64,000 nt of DNA from Aporrectodea caliginosa. Lineage: Eukaryota; Annelida; Clitellata; Crassiclitellata; Lumbricidae. Below are positions 24,201 to 35,258 of the stretch, in pieces. The position numbers and the translations under genes are program-made. Under the pieces are notes generated by a model. It had not been told where the DNA came from. It was given only the letters and a program-made list of their open reading frames with translations, and searched no databases. Numbering within the stretch: position 1 is the stretch's first letter; every line of letters begins with the position of its first letter. The DNA is taken from assembly GCA_020284085.1 (NCBI GenBank), contig JACEVL010000159.1, forward strand, positions 2,086,231-2,150,230, written 5' to 3'.

Positions 24201-27200
24201 CTTTATTGATTCCAATAGAATAAGTAGATTTACTTGTTCAATAACTTTATTGATTTCAATAGAATAAGTAGATTTACTTGTTCAATAACTTTATTGATTT
24301 CAATAGAATAAATAGATTTACTTGTTCAATAACTTTATTGATTTCAATAGAATAAGTAGATTTACTTGTTCAATAACTTTATTGATTTCAATAGAATAAA
24401 TAGATTTACTTGTTCAATAACTTTATTGATTTCAATAGAATAGGCCCTAAATAGATTTACTTGTTCAATAGCTTTATTGATTTCAATAGAAGAAATAGAT
24501 TTACTTGTTCAATAACTTTATTGATTTCAATAGAAGAAATAGATTTACTTGTTCAATAACTTTATTGATTCCAATAGAATAAGTAGATTTACTTGTTCAA
24601 TAGCTTTATTGATTTCAATAGAAGAAATAGATTTACTTGTTCAATAACTTTATTGATTCCAATAGAATAAGTAGATTTACTTGTTCAATAACTTTATTGA
24701 TTTCAATAGAATAAGTAGATTTACTTGTTCAATAACTTTATTGATTTCAATAGAATAAATAGATTTACTTGTTCAATAACTTTATTGATTTCAATAGAAT
24801 AAGTAGATTTACTTGTTCAATAACTTTATTGATTTCAATAGAAGAAATAGATTTACTTGTTCAATAACTTTATTGATTCCAATAGAATAAGTAGATTTAC
24901 TTGTTCAATAACTTTATTGATTTCAATAGAATAAGTAGATTTACTTGTTCAATAACTTTATTGATTTCAATAGAAGAAATAGATTTACTTGTTCAATAAC
25001 TTTATTGATTTCAATAGAAGAAATAGATTTACTTGTTCAATAACTTTATTGATTCCAATAGAATAAGTAGATTTACTTGTTCAATAACTTTATTGATTTC
25101 AATAGAATAAGTAGATTTACTTGTTCAATAACTTTATTGATTTCAATAGAAGAAATAGATTTACTTGTTCAATAACTTTATTGATTCCAATAGAATAAAT
25201 AGATTTACTTGTTCAATAACTTTATTGATTTCAATAGAAGAAATAGATTTACTTGTTCAATAACTTTATTGATTTCAATAGAAGAAATAGATTTACTTGT
25301 TCAATAACTTTATTGATTCCAATAGAATAAGTAGATTTACTTGTTCAATAACTTTATTGATTTCAATAGAATAAGTAGATTTACTTGTTCAATAACTTTA
25401 TTGATTTCAATAGAAGAAATAGATTTACTTGTTCAATAACTTTATTGATTCCAATAGAATAAGTAGATTTACTTGTTCAATAACTTTATTGATTTCAATA
25501 GAAGAAATAGATTTACTTGTTCAATAACTTTATTGATTTCAATAGAAGAAATAGATTTACTTGTTCAATAACTTTATTGATTCCAATAGAATAAGTAGAT
25601 TTACTTGTTCAATAACTTTATTGATTTCAATAGAATAAGTAGATTTACTTGTTCAATAACTTTATTGATTTCAATAGAAGAAATAGATTTACTTGTTCAA
25701 TAACTTTATTGATTCCAATAGAATAAATAGATTTACTTGTTCAATAACTTTATTGATTTCAATAGAATAAGTAGATTTACTTGTTCAATAACTTTATTGA
25801 TTTCAATAGAATAAGTAGATTTACTTGTTCAATAACTTTATTGATTTCAATAGAATAAGTAGATTTACTTGTTCAATAACTTTATTGATTTCAATAGAAT
25901 AAATAGATTTACTTGTTCAATAACTTTATTGATTTAAATAGAATAAGTAGATTTACTTGTTCAATAACTTTATTGATTCCAATAGAATAAGTAGATTTAC
26001 TTGTTCAATAACTTTATTGATTTCAATAGAATAAATAGATTTACTTTTTCAATAGCTTTATCGATTTCAATGGAATCAATGAATGTAGCCTGCTTGTTCA
26101 ACAGCGTTTCTTATAAGATGCTGATATAGTTATTAACGTCTCTGGGTTTTCAATAGCCAATGTGTTAGTCTTCTAAGCGTTAATCCTCAGGCCCTTCAAA
26201 TATACCCGCCTCAATTATTTGACTAAAATTAATGTGCTCCCAATTATTATAATCCTGTAATAGATACACATTCTTTCGTTTTCCTTGCGAAACATTGCCT
26301 TGAAAATTATCTTAATTCTTAATAATGTTCGGGTTTCATTTTTCCATCGTTTCGCTTTCAATTTCCGAAAAATGAAATCGAAACGCTTTTAACTGTATAG
26401 TTTCTTTTCGCTTACGCCCACAGCCATACAACTTTTGAAAACTCTATAGATGATATATGTTTATTCTAGTGACTCGAAAACGACCTACAATTAAGTGGCA
26501 ATTATCTTTTTACGGTGCATTTCTCTTTTGGTCGCAGTTTCGTTTCTTAACTATATCAGAGATAGTGAGTATAGTTTGTTTGTCGTATAGGGGTTAAGGT
26601 TTCACTCTTGGTGAATCAACGGTGTCTGAACTATAATTATTAGTCGATCTTCGAATTTTTTCAAAATCAACCGTTCTTCAGTTTCGATTCAGGTTTATCT
26701 GTCAGTTAATACACACATGTGGCTGTTATTTAGGCAACTATATTGGCTTATGTATGAGTGTTTGTTTTCCTAAATATCAGCCTCTCTGTGTGTGCCTGTG
26801 TGTGCCTGTGTGCGTGCGTGCGTGTATGCTGGTAATTGACTTCGAATACATGTGCAGGCCATGCATGCATGGTGTCTGTGAATAAAGGCATGATAGGCTT
26901 TTTACCCGCACAGACTGATAAGTGATGTACTGAGTTTGGTTGAAGAGATTCATGCATGCAGAGGCAGCTCAGGCAGGGCGAGCGTTAACTAACCAAGAGA
27001 AGGCTGAGGAATAGACTGAAATTGAGCATGACTGACTGATCATACAGAGGACAAAAGCGAAGGAGGAGTATGGCGAATACTCATCCTCAGCAGGGGCGTC
27101 CATCCCCCTTACGCCTATGAAGCATTCCCCCCTCTTTTTATCAGAAGGCCCCCAATAACGAGACTAAACAGTGAAAATAATTAGATAGACCTAGCTATTT

Positions 27201-30200
27201 TAAACTGCAGTTACATTAAAAAACATTATTAAAAGTTATCATCAGTAATCCATAGTTTAAAGCACGTTAATAGTTCAAGACAAAACAAGACAAAAGCAGC
27301 CTCCATCTCTTGACTTTTTCTCTGCTCTTTTCTAACTGCCAGAACTGTACATTCCTATCATGGTCTTCGCTGTTTTGATAATTTTCGTTTAGGACTTTAG
27401 GTATTATATTTAAAAGTAAACGAATGACTGTATTGTGAACATGAAGGACTAGGCTACTTATATAATTATAACGTCGAGTAACATGGAGACTGGAGACTCG
27501 AGTTATGTAGGCTTATGGTGTGTACAGGCCACATGGCTTGCAGAGGGACACTGAATTGCGACAGAGACATTGCGACAGCCGACAGAGACAGAGACAGGCA
27601 GACAGACAGACAGAGAGTGAGGGAGAACAAGGCAGATATTATTTCAGGCATATTTCTTAGCGCTCGAGATGAGTTATCTACCGTTTGGGGATGCAGTGGT
27701 TGTAAACGTGAAAGAGAGAATCATGCCTAGCACAGGCTGGGTCTATTGGCGCGCACCCAAGTTAACGTATCTTTTTATACAACTGAGTGTTTGCTTCAAT
27801 AGTGTGAGTCACATAATCCGACACATCATAATCCGGTGACCTATATGTCTGTGGACCTGTGTATGATATAATCATGTATCATGAAGCATCCGTCATATAC
27901 AGGCTATAGCTCGACTCTGCAGTGTGAACTATAAAAATTGAAAAAGGACATTAATTTCTATAGTTAAAAAACTTGGGCCCTTGGGACTTCGGGGCCTCTG
28001 GACTTTGTTCACCCTCTTTATATGGTTGTTGCGGTAACAGACTTTACAATGTTCAAAGTTATACCACAGAATAGATAAAGCGTATCTATTCTGTGGTTAT
28101 ACATACCTTGTAGTCTTCCACTTGTGGTGTGTAGTACAATGCATGCGCCATTTGTCACTACGGATAAGCATGCCGCACAACGGCTCGCAACATTTATACT
28201 TTAGTAAAACATTGTCTCTGGGCATGATTACAATGATTACTTATTTACTTGTCTAGTAAAATCAAATTGCAAATTCATAGCACCGCATTATAACTCAAGT
28301 CTCATACACAGTGTGACGTCATCGTATTACCAAAGACTATATATAACGATGAAATTGAAGACTAATCGTCAGCTCGGTCGGAGAATAGCACAATGATTTT
28401 AATATTAAATTAAACAAAGAAAGGCATTTTCGAAAATCAAAAGCACATCTATTAATTTCTGAAATTCAAAAAATGAGTAGTGAAAAAAATTCTTTTCCCC
28501 CTGAAAAGGCTACTATGAAGATCTCTGCTTCATTCCCCCCATAGGATGGACGCCCCTGATCCTCAGTACAAGATAACTCGAGAGAAGTTGGCGGGAAAAC
28601 AAGACAATTAATGAAGGATGCACATGGAGGAAGGTGATTATTGAAAAGGCGATCCTCTCTTAATAGAAACCTGAATGAGAAGAAGGGAACCAACTGAGGA
28701 TGAGGATGAGGACGAGAATAAGGACGAGGAGAACGACGACGAGGAGACAATTCATTCATTCATTCATTCATTCATTCATTCATTCATTCATTCATTCATT
28801 CATTCATTCATTCATTCATTCATCGATTCATTCGTTCACTCCATCATTCACTCATTCATTCATTCAATCATTCACTCATTCACTCATTCAAGCAATCATT
28901 CACTCATTCAATCATTCAATCATTCACTCCTTAAATCATTCAATCATTCACTCATTCAATCATTAAATCATTCACTCATTCATTCACTCATTCAATCATT
29001 CAATCATTCATTCATTCACTCATTCAATCATTCACGCATTCACGCATTCGCTCATTCAATCATTCACTCATTCAATCATTCAATCATTCACTAATTCAAT
29101 CATTAAATCATTCAATCATTCAATCATTCACTCATTCACTCATTCACTCATTCAATCATTAATTCTTGGAAAAGAAGATGAAATTGGAGGTATACAAATA
29201 CAGGAGGTTGCAGAGAACGAGGAGTGTTTGCTAAACATATATTGATATATGTTGACACATGAAGTGACTATATATAGTAACCTATAGAAGTGAGTGTGTC
29301 TGTATATATATCCTCTTCTGTCTGTCTGTGTATGTGTCTCTGTGTGCATGTGCCTGTGTGTGTGTCTGCCTGTGTATTTGTCTGTCGGTGTATACAACAT
29401 TACATATATTAGACATATATGTAGGCCTATACATGTGCACTGTGTTGTGTGTCATACCAATCTCGTCTCCCAATAATAGTCAAACGCAAATAAAACCCAT
29501 GTGCAACAAAGAGATGATGGCACGATGGCGCATGTTTACCCATATCTCCTGCCATTATGCATATATATATATATACATATATATATATGTATATATATGT
29601 ATGTGCATGTATATATATGTATAGGATATATCTGTAATGCTGGCCAATCTTCAATATGGCAGACGGGACCCTATATGCCGCCGTGTATCTATATAGTGTG
29701 GCACATGTATATAGATGGCGTGGAGATAGAGACAAGCAGGCTGGCAGAGAGACTGGCAGGAACAGAGAAACAGACAGCAGGCGGACGAACGGCGCGAGAG
29801 AGAAATAGGTATCATGGGCGAAATTAAAGCCTTATTTACCGAGCGATCTTCTTTCATCGATTTCCAGAGTCTAAGATTTGCCTCGGTCTATATAGCCTCT
29901 CCGCATGCTGCAGTCTCTCCATATTCCCCACGACTCTGCCTGGTGGTCTCCCAGGGAGGCCGCAGCCCTCTACGCGTGCACAACGACCGCCCGATGGTTG
30001 GGACGGACGACGGCCATAAACCGTCGCCTGCCTGGACGCATGCCTGGCCCTTAAAACGGACGAATATAGCCACAAACAAAATCATTGTCCATCTCCGCCT
30101 GATCTATTCGCCCCGACGGACGCCTTCAATCTGGTGTCCGTCTGCGCCCCGCCTCCCACGGGAGCAGTCAACCAGTCTAAGGCCGCTGATGACGACAGCG

Positions 30201-31301
30201 ATGACGACCATGTCGACGTCATTTGATGGCCACGACGATCAGATTTCTGATTGCAATCTGTCCGTATACATGCGACCATGCAGAGTGCATTGTTTCCAAC
30301 CTATTATGCATTGCACATATATATATTATATATATATGCATATATATATATATATTTACATATGACTGCAAATTGCAATGTAATACATGTAGCCTATGTG
30401 TATGTATCTATATATGTATATGTATGAGATGAGCTAGGAGTTGCAATACAGAAAGTGGTCCTGTTTAACCGTGGTCACCATGGGAGTTTTAGCCTATATA
30501 TTCGATATTTATTTGCACGATATAGACCTATATACACGAAATAGGCAAATAAATTCATCCTAATTGGTTGACTCTGGCAAACACAAACATGCATCCGTCA
30601 AATTAAAATTCTCTTACTTACTAACTTAATAAAGTTCTGTGCTCTGTCTGCGTTATTATATAGCGCCAGTCAACATGGCATTTCTTCGGTTCGGTTGCAG
30701 TGTGCAGAGTGGGACGATATTATAATTATGCTGGCGGATTTATAACCTTTCCTTTGGTCATGTTATTGCGATGCGGTCGGAGGTCCATTGTGCCACGCGA
30801 CAACTACGGCACGAATTATTTATATATAGCCTATATAGTAGCCTAGTTACATACATTCATAAATACATTCTTTATACATGCTGACATATATACATACATA
30901 GATATGTATACATAGATACTTACGTATACGTAGATACTGACATACATTCACACATACATGGATGCATACATACATACATACATTACATACATACACACAT
31001 ATATATAATACATATATACATATATACATACATACATACGTACATACACACATAAATACATACATTGTATTGTACTGTATTTGAACACTTGTTATAATAG
31101 CGCCCCCACCAGATTCCTATTCAGAGGCGCTCCCGACTACTGCGCGGACACTGAATCGGAGTTTCACGCCGAAGCGCATGAGCATTATTGCGAGTGAAGG
31201 ACTTGCCCAGGGTCCCTAGTCCCTACGCGGCATACATATACACATACATACATCATACATATATATACATACATACATACATACATACATACGTACATAC
31301 A

Positions 31302-31335
<34 letters not shown>

Positions 31336-32379
31336 CATACATACATACACACATACATACATACATACATACATGCATACAAACATACATACATACATTA
31401 ATACACATATAGCTACATACATACAAATTCATTCAGTCATTCGGGAATTTATATAGCGCCCCTTCAAGGAAACTATACTCAGAGGCGCTCCCGACTCCAA
31501 CGCGCCCAAAAAGAACAGTTTTTAGTTTAGTAAGAAAAGTTTCAGGCAGACTCCCAGGGTGTATAAATATAAATGCATTCACTCAAGGATTTATACATTC
31601 ATGCAGACATACATATACATACACACATGGCATGTAATATATGCATTCACACATGCATACATAAATACATCCATATGTAGATACATAGGCCTACATACAT
31701 GGTTGGTCTATACAACTGCTTATGGTATATATACGATGGATGATGCTAAAATCGACTGTTAATTAATTAAAACCTGATCATTATTTCAGTATATGATTAG
31801 AAATTTTCTTAAATGATATCGACATGCATTCGATTTATACGGTTTTGTCTCTTTAAGCTATGCACTGTTTAATACATTTGAGCATTGCCTATATATATGC
31901 TTAAACTTGATTCAAGATAAGGTTCCCCGCTCCGTTTTGCCTAAACGGCCTATAATTATATAGGCATGAGATAAAATGGCACATGTTTAACTGTGTGAAC
32001 AAACGCACGTGCCATGCAGCTCTAACGTTTGAAGCATGCACGATCATCAGATAGACTGTCTACACGTCAAAAGCGTAGCCTATATATAGGTATACATAAG
32101 CAATATAATATATATTTATGTGGAAAATAGTCATTATCATTATCGTTTCTTATCTGATACAAAGCAATCGTAAAACACACAGAAGGATTTTACGATTTTA
32201 TGATTTTATGATTTTATGCCTTTACTTCAATTGCGGTAAAAATTTTATCAGTGTAGTCGATCAGTTTGTAGGCCTGTATACGTGTACACTGTACACAACA
32301 TTATATATATATATATATATATATAATATCGTAAGTTTAGAGGTTGCAGGCAGAAGGAGAAACGAATCCATATCCTGCA

Positions 32380-32468
<89 letters not shown>

Positions 32469-34234
32469 TACAAATATATTTCGGTGTATGTATACTATGC
32501 ATGATTACATTTTGAACAATTATGCAATACAATACAGTGAAATGCTATATAAACCCAAAATGAAAAGACGATGACAAAGTTCTTGATTCTGTCTGTTTAG
32601 GGTTCAACCCCCTCCCAATTCATTTTTCAAACCCTCCATGCAGTTAATTCAAAAAATTACATTGGGGAGGGGTTAAGTATATTAAACTCCCAGCACAGCT
32701 TTCAGTAGTCCAACGTATCTTATTTGCTTAACTAATTAAAACTAATGCTTTGCTTTTTCGGTTTTCATTCGTATACCACTTCAGTGTTTGTTAAACCATA
32801 ATTTTCGCTATGGCTATAAATCTTCCGAAAATAAAACTCAAGAGAATTCCAGTATACGTATATTCTTCATTGTTTGATTTTTGGCACAGCTAAGGATTGA
32901 GTACAGGTGCACCCGTCCCCATTACGATTTAGGGAGCATACACCTGTTTTAGGTGTGTATACGTAAAAATTATGGTCGGGGACATTCGGACATGTAAAAA
33001 ATTTTCAAGCCGCCCCCAGTTCAAATTAGACAATAATTCAAACCCTGTATATGTCTGTCTATCTCTTAGCCTTTGATCTCTGGCCCCGGTGATGTTTCGC
33101 GTGCACCAAGACAGCGTTGCCTGCAGTCTCTAGACTCTATAGGACTCTATCTATGTCTTGGACTTTAGGATTGCGACTGCAAAGCCATGCGTTCAGTGAT
33201 TCATGTATACTTATAAGACTTCACTTTCTTTCAATTTGCTTATTCATCGTATAGTTTCCCTGAGCTTTCGGATTCGACTACATTAATATAGCTCATTTTG
33301 ATACCCTATATATATACTAAAGATTGAGAAGGTTGTCTGCAGTCAGAAAATACATGTATATATGTGCCTTATTATACTTGCATATGTATACCGTTCATGT
33401 ATGCATAATTCCACGTATATGCATGTCTTTGTATATGTATGCATGTGTATGTCTATAGTCCTCTATAGATATGTCCAGGAGATGACGTTATTATCCAATT
33501 TTGTTTCAGCGCTGTTATTATTTTGTAGTGTATTGTATTTGGCTATTTATAAAGCGCTTCTCACAGCAAAAGCCTTTCATGCCCTCATGATGATATATTA
33601 TAGAGATCGTGATCTCTCTGTTGCATCGGATAAGATGCAACAGATATCATCTGAGATCAAAAGAGATGATGATCATCGTCGTCGTCGTCATCATCATTAT
33701 CATCATCGTATACTAAATATACTTCATTTGCAACCTATATTATCCCCAGGTGGTCCTGACTATAGCGGGACCGCGGCCCCTTATGGGTCTTCTGAGTATA
33801 ACCTTTACTTATCTGTGCCAATATTTTATAATCGCTATTGATTTCTCTTGTTTTGTTTTGGTTACCAAATAATCAATCAATCAATCAATCAATCAGTGAT
33901 CAGCCATCACCATCAACAATAACGCTAACATTGTATCATCATAATGATCGCCTCTAAAGTTCTTCAGCGCCCAAAGTGGTTTTCTTAAAGAGGCGCTATG
34001 TAAATTGACAAACCAAAAATAGGTAATCGTCCTCCACTTACTTTCGTGTTTCATCTGAAAGGCGACAGCGGCGGCGGCAGCAGCAGCGGCGTTTCCGTTC
34101 ATCCCAAACTTCCTGAGGTCACGTGTGTTTTCCAGTGATTTCTCCCCCTCCACGGGTGACGAACTTGAAACTCTCTCCTGCCCCGCATCGTCACCCACAC
34201 CGTCCCTTCTCTTAGCCAGAAAGGAGCGCGGCAT
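17247..34234 (-). CDS. GFI1: GFI1/Senseless-family zinc-finger transcriptional repressor, whole spliced gene (4 coding exons)
   Basis: Exons 34234-34042, 22208-21942, 20890-20117 and 17638-17247 join in frame to 541 codons plus stop. The protein starts [10 protein letters not shown], the SNAG motif of the GFI/Snail families, which in vertebrate GFI1 recruits the LSD1-CoREST repressor complex. Residues 331-467 hold five C2H2 fingers; fingers 2-5 carry the signatures [50 protein letters not shown] and [10 protein letters not shown], diagnostic of GFI1/GFI1B. Known role: nuclear DNA-binding repressor in blood, sensory and neural cell fate. Vertebrate GFI1 has six fingers and ends just after the last; here there are five, followed by a 74-residue tail. 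The middle is Ser-, Ala- and acidic-rich. The frame stays open upstream of 34234, but SNAG works at the extreme N-terminus and the ATG has a G at -3, so this start is preferred. Family call is near certain; GFI1 versus GFI1B is not meaningful for an invertebrate. Confidence 0.93.
17640..20116 (-). other. GFI1-family intron 3
   Basis: 2.5 kb. It starts with (CAT/CGT)n and GA-repeat tracts (17660-17895), has a short (CAG)n at 18467-18488, and otherwise shows no gene or identifiable transposon. Confidence 0.6.
20117..20890 (-). CDS. GFI1: GFI1-family coding exon 3 (linker and zinc fingers 1-3)
   Basis: Encodes residues 155-411 with split codons on both sides. The acceptor is TTGCTTCAG before 20890 and the donor is GTAATG after 20117. 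After about 175 residues of Pro/Ser/acidic linker come three C2H2 fingers: residues 331-354 (CGFCAKSF...), 360-382 ([17 protein letters not shown]) and 388-410 ([17 protein letters not shown]). The linker SDTRP between fingers 2 and 3 is GFI1-typical. Finger 1 is the least conserved and corresponds to the finger before KRSSTLSTH in vertebrate GFI1. Confidence 0.93.
21180..21470. repeat. (GACA)n/(GACT)n microsatellite in GFI1 intron 2
   Basis: GAGA, CAGA then about 35 copies of GACT (21284-21437), within the intron between coding exons 2 and 3. Confidence 0.92.
21942..22208 (-). CDS. GFI1: GFI1-family coding exon 2 (serine-rich linker)
   Basis: Encodes residues 66-153 with split codons at both ends (phase 1 in, phase 1 out). 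The acceptor is TATGTAG before 22208 and the donor is GTAGGA after 21942. The peptide starts [13 protein letters not shown], has a serine run of about 20 residues encoded by mixed codons, and ends in a charged segment ([12 protein letters not shown]). It has no recognisable domain; this part of GFI proteins is poorly conserved. The exon is supported because both junctions keep the frame between the SNAG exon and the finger exon. Confidence 0.8.
22570..23045 (-). pseudogene. LINE reverse-transcriptase remnant
   Basis: Broken minus-strand frames read [13 protein letters not shown]...[11 protein letters not shown]...[10 protein letters not shown], then [16 protein letters not shown]. This is the thumb/C-terminal region of a non-LTR reverse transcriptase (PILLYGSE.WT...R.LR.I.G..R; RKLRWFGHV.R). 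Several stops and shifts; inactive. It abuts the 44-bp satellite and lies in GFI1 intron 1. Confidence 0.6.
23061..26105. repeat. 44-bp satellite array, about 69 units, with higher-order structure
   Basis: Unit TTGTTCAATAACTTTATTGA-TTTCAATAGAATAAGTAGATTTAC (44 bases). Variants differ at AATAAGTAG, GAAGAAATAG, AATAAATAG, TTCC for TTTC, GCTTT for ACTTT, and a rare 7-base longer form with AATAGGCCCTAAATAG. The long form begins at about 23413, 23992 and 24439, spacings of 579 (13 units plus 7) and 447 (10 units plus 7), so blocks of units were duplicated together. It sits in intron 1 of the GFI1-family gene. No unique spacers, so not CRISPR. Confidence 0.95.
26106..27082. other. GFI1 intron 1, unique AT-rich segment
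   Basis: No element boundary found; a short TGTGTGCC repeat near 26780-26825. Confidence 0.35.
27091..28558. mobile_element. 1.47-kb non-autonomous hAT element, perfect TSD
   Basis: Terminal inverted repeats share CAGGGGCGTCCATCC. Identical flanks ATCCTCAG at 27083-27090 and 28559-28566. No transposase frame remains. An internal 15-bp hairpin lies at 28063-28097. Located in GFI1 intron 1. Confidence 0.85.
28748..29162. repeat. (ATTC)n with ATTCAATC and ATTCACTC variants
   Basis: About 415 bases: a pure ATTC start, then increasingly varied units. The plus-strand Ile-His-Ser frames are artefacts. Confidence 0.92.
29560..29625. repeat. (TA)n/(TGTA)n microsatellite
   Basis: Alternating TATATA and ATGTAT runs in GFI1 intron 1. 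Confidence 0.8.
29815..30270. other. CpG-rich segment in GFI1 intron 1
   Basis: About 450 bases clearly richer in GC and CG than the flanks. Open frames on both strands (up to about 180 codons) show no family resemblance. A candidate conserved non-coding or alternative first-exon region; unproven. Confidence 0.25.
30880..31065. repeat. (ATAC)n-rich microsatellite
   Basis: Interrupted ATAC/ATATAC repeats next to the SINE tail at 31066. Confidence 0.8.
31066..31232 (-). mobile_element. MIR-like SINE, head-truncated copy
   Basis: Minus strand: body with GACCCTGGGCAAGTCCTTCA and the tail GGGAGCGCCTCTGAATAGG...GGGGGCGCTATTATAAC, then AATACAGTACAATACAATG. Shares about 100 bases almost identically with the copy at 56695-56900 but lacks the tRNA-like head. 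Flanked on both sides by ATAC repeats. Confidence 0.72.
31233..31405. repeat. (ATAC)n microsatellite
   Basis: ATAC repeats with a few ACGT and ATAT interruptions. Confidence 0.9.
31448..31560 (-). mobile_element. L2/SINE-type tail copy
   Basis: Minus-strand GAGCGCCTCTGAGTATAG...GAAGGGGCGCTATATAAA tail matching 1874 and 56702, attached to sequence ending CCCTGGGAGTCTGCCTGAAA that differs from the other SINE bodies. Confidence 0.6.
32297..32465. repeat. (TA)n microsatellites
   Basis: (TA)n at about 32300-32325 and a longer pure run at 32381-32462. Confidence 0.92.
32466..33520. other. GFI1 intron 1, unique segment
   Basis: AT-rich, with old repeat-like pieces such as TTCAACCCCCTCCCAATT and TTCAAATTAGACAATAATTC, but no paired ends found. 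No gene. Confidence 0.3.
33525..33590 (-). mobile_element. L2-type 3' tail copy
   Basis: Minus strand: GAGAAGCGCTTTATAAATAG then CCAAATACAATACAC, matching the end of the LINE at 826-865 and a third copy at 47848-47905. Confidence 0.6.
33870..34010 (+). mobile_element. L2-type hairpin tail copy
   Basis: (AATC)n at 33871-33896, then ATCGCCTCTAAAG...TTAAAGAGGCGCTATGTAAA with a CGCCTCT/AGAGGCG stem. It lies 30 bases from the exon 1 donor of the GFI1-family gene. Confidence 0.5.
34042..34234 (-). CDS. GFI1: GFI1-family coding exon 1 (SNAG domain)
   Basis: Encodes residues 1-64 and the first base of codon 65. It begins with [10 protein letters not shown] (SNAG; the Lys after PRSFLA matches the conserved basic position) and ends with a run of eight Ala, then Val, Ala, Phe and MKHE. 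The donor is GTAAGT directly after 34042. The one-base overhang (A) completes codon 65 (Thr) with CA from exon 2. A 5' untranslated exon or promoter should lie above 34234 but I cannot place it. Confidence 0.9.
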
Positions 34235-35250
34235 CTCAGCAGAACTCTTTACAGCAGACGTCCAAGAGCACCGACCAGATGTTGATCTAGAGTTCAACAT
34301 ACACCGTCTTCCCCTACGGTTTGTTTTTGTACACAGGATCCTAACCAGTATACACAACCCTACCTACATCAATCGTTTCAAGAGAAGACTCTCGAATCCT
34401 TATAAACCACGACGGATTATAATAGACGTCTTGACCAATTGTCCGACTTTTCTTCACAAGGCGAATATCGTTGAGTGCTTAAAACGCTTGTCTCTGTTTC
34501 GCTACGGCAAAAAAATCCAACTCATCAACGCTTTCAGAAGATGCTCGCAATTAAGCTTATTATTCGTTCCGTTGATGAGTTCGTTACTGGCATTACTAGC
34601 GGCTGAATCATCTGCGGCGAGAAAACCCCCGCTTCTCTGGCACGATGCTGGTCGATCGACAACACCTGACTGCAAATCTGTCCTGTCTTGGATTTGACCG
34701 TCGACGACGACTGTTCAATGGATCAATTAATGCGGAATTTCCCAGGTTTTAATCGCGACTTCCGTTGCATCAACGGCGGGCTGCGGAGGCAAAACAGCCG
34801 GGAGGAGGAGTCTAGTTGATGATTGACGCATCGAATGGACGTATCGCCTGATCGATATATTCTGATTGGCTGGTGTGTGGAAAGATGGCGGGGCGTTGCG
34901 GTTTGTAGGTGCGAGACGCGATGTCAGTCATATACGCCTGAACGTGGTACTGATGAACTGAGTTGACTGAGCTTAATTGAGTTGAACAATAGGCTGTTGA
35001 AGCGCGAAAAAGGAGCAGGATATGATGAGAGTGGGGAGCAGGGAGGGAGGGAGGGAGGTAGGGAGGTAGGCCGGGAGAATGGAGCAATTAAATGGTGGAT
35101 TTAAAGAGCGAAATAATTTCATAAAACGTTCTCAAAACTCAAAAGACCTGCAGTGGGAAGTTTGGAAACAGTGAACGTCTAAGGAAAAGACTGAAGACGG
35201 TATACAAAGGAGGAGTTTGGGAGGCATTCTATATAGTCGAATGTTCAATG
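34235..35250. other. presumed 5' UTR and promoter region of the GFI1-family gene
   Basis: Unique sequence just upstream (minus strand) of the SNAG start codon. The reading frame stays open for about 120 bases upstream. I see no reliable TATA box or initiator; a (CCCT)-type tract lies at 35040-35070. Confidence 0.35.
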
Positions 35251-35258
35251 TAGCAGAA

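Noticed and set aside
23061..26105. CRISPR-like array
   Set aside because: Units abut directly without unique spacers, and the DNA is animal.
33362..33841. 159-codon plus-strand frame
   Set aside because: Crosses an antisense LINE tail and a (GTC/ATC) microsatellite; no domain.
34125..34697. 190-codon plus-strand frame
   Set aside because: Overlaps the SNAG exon in antisense and shows no known family.
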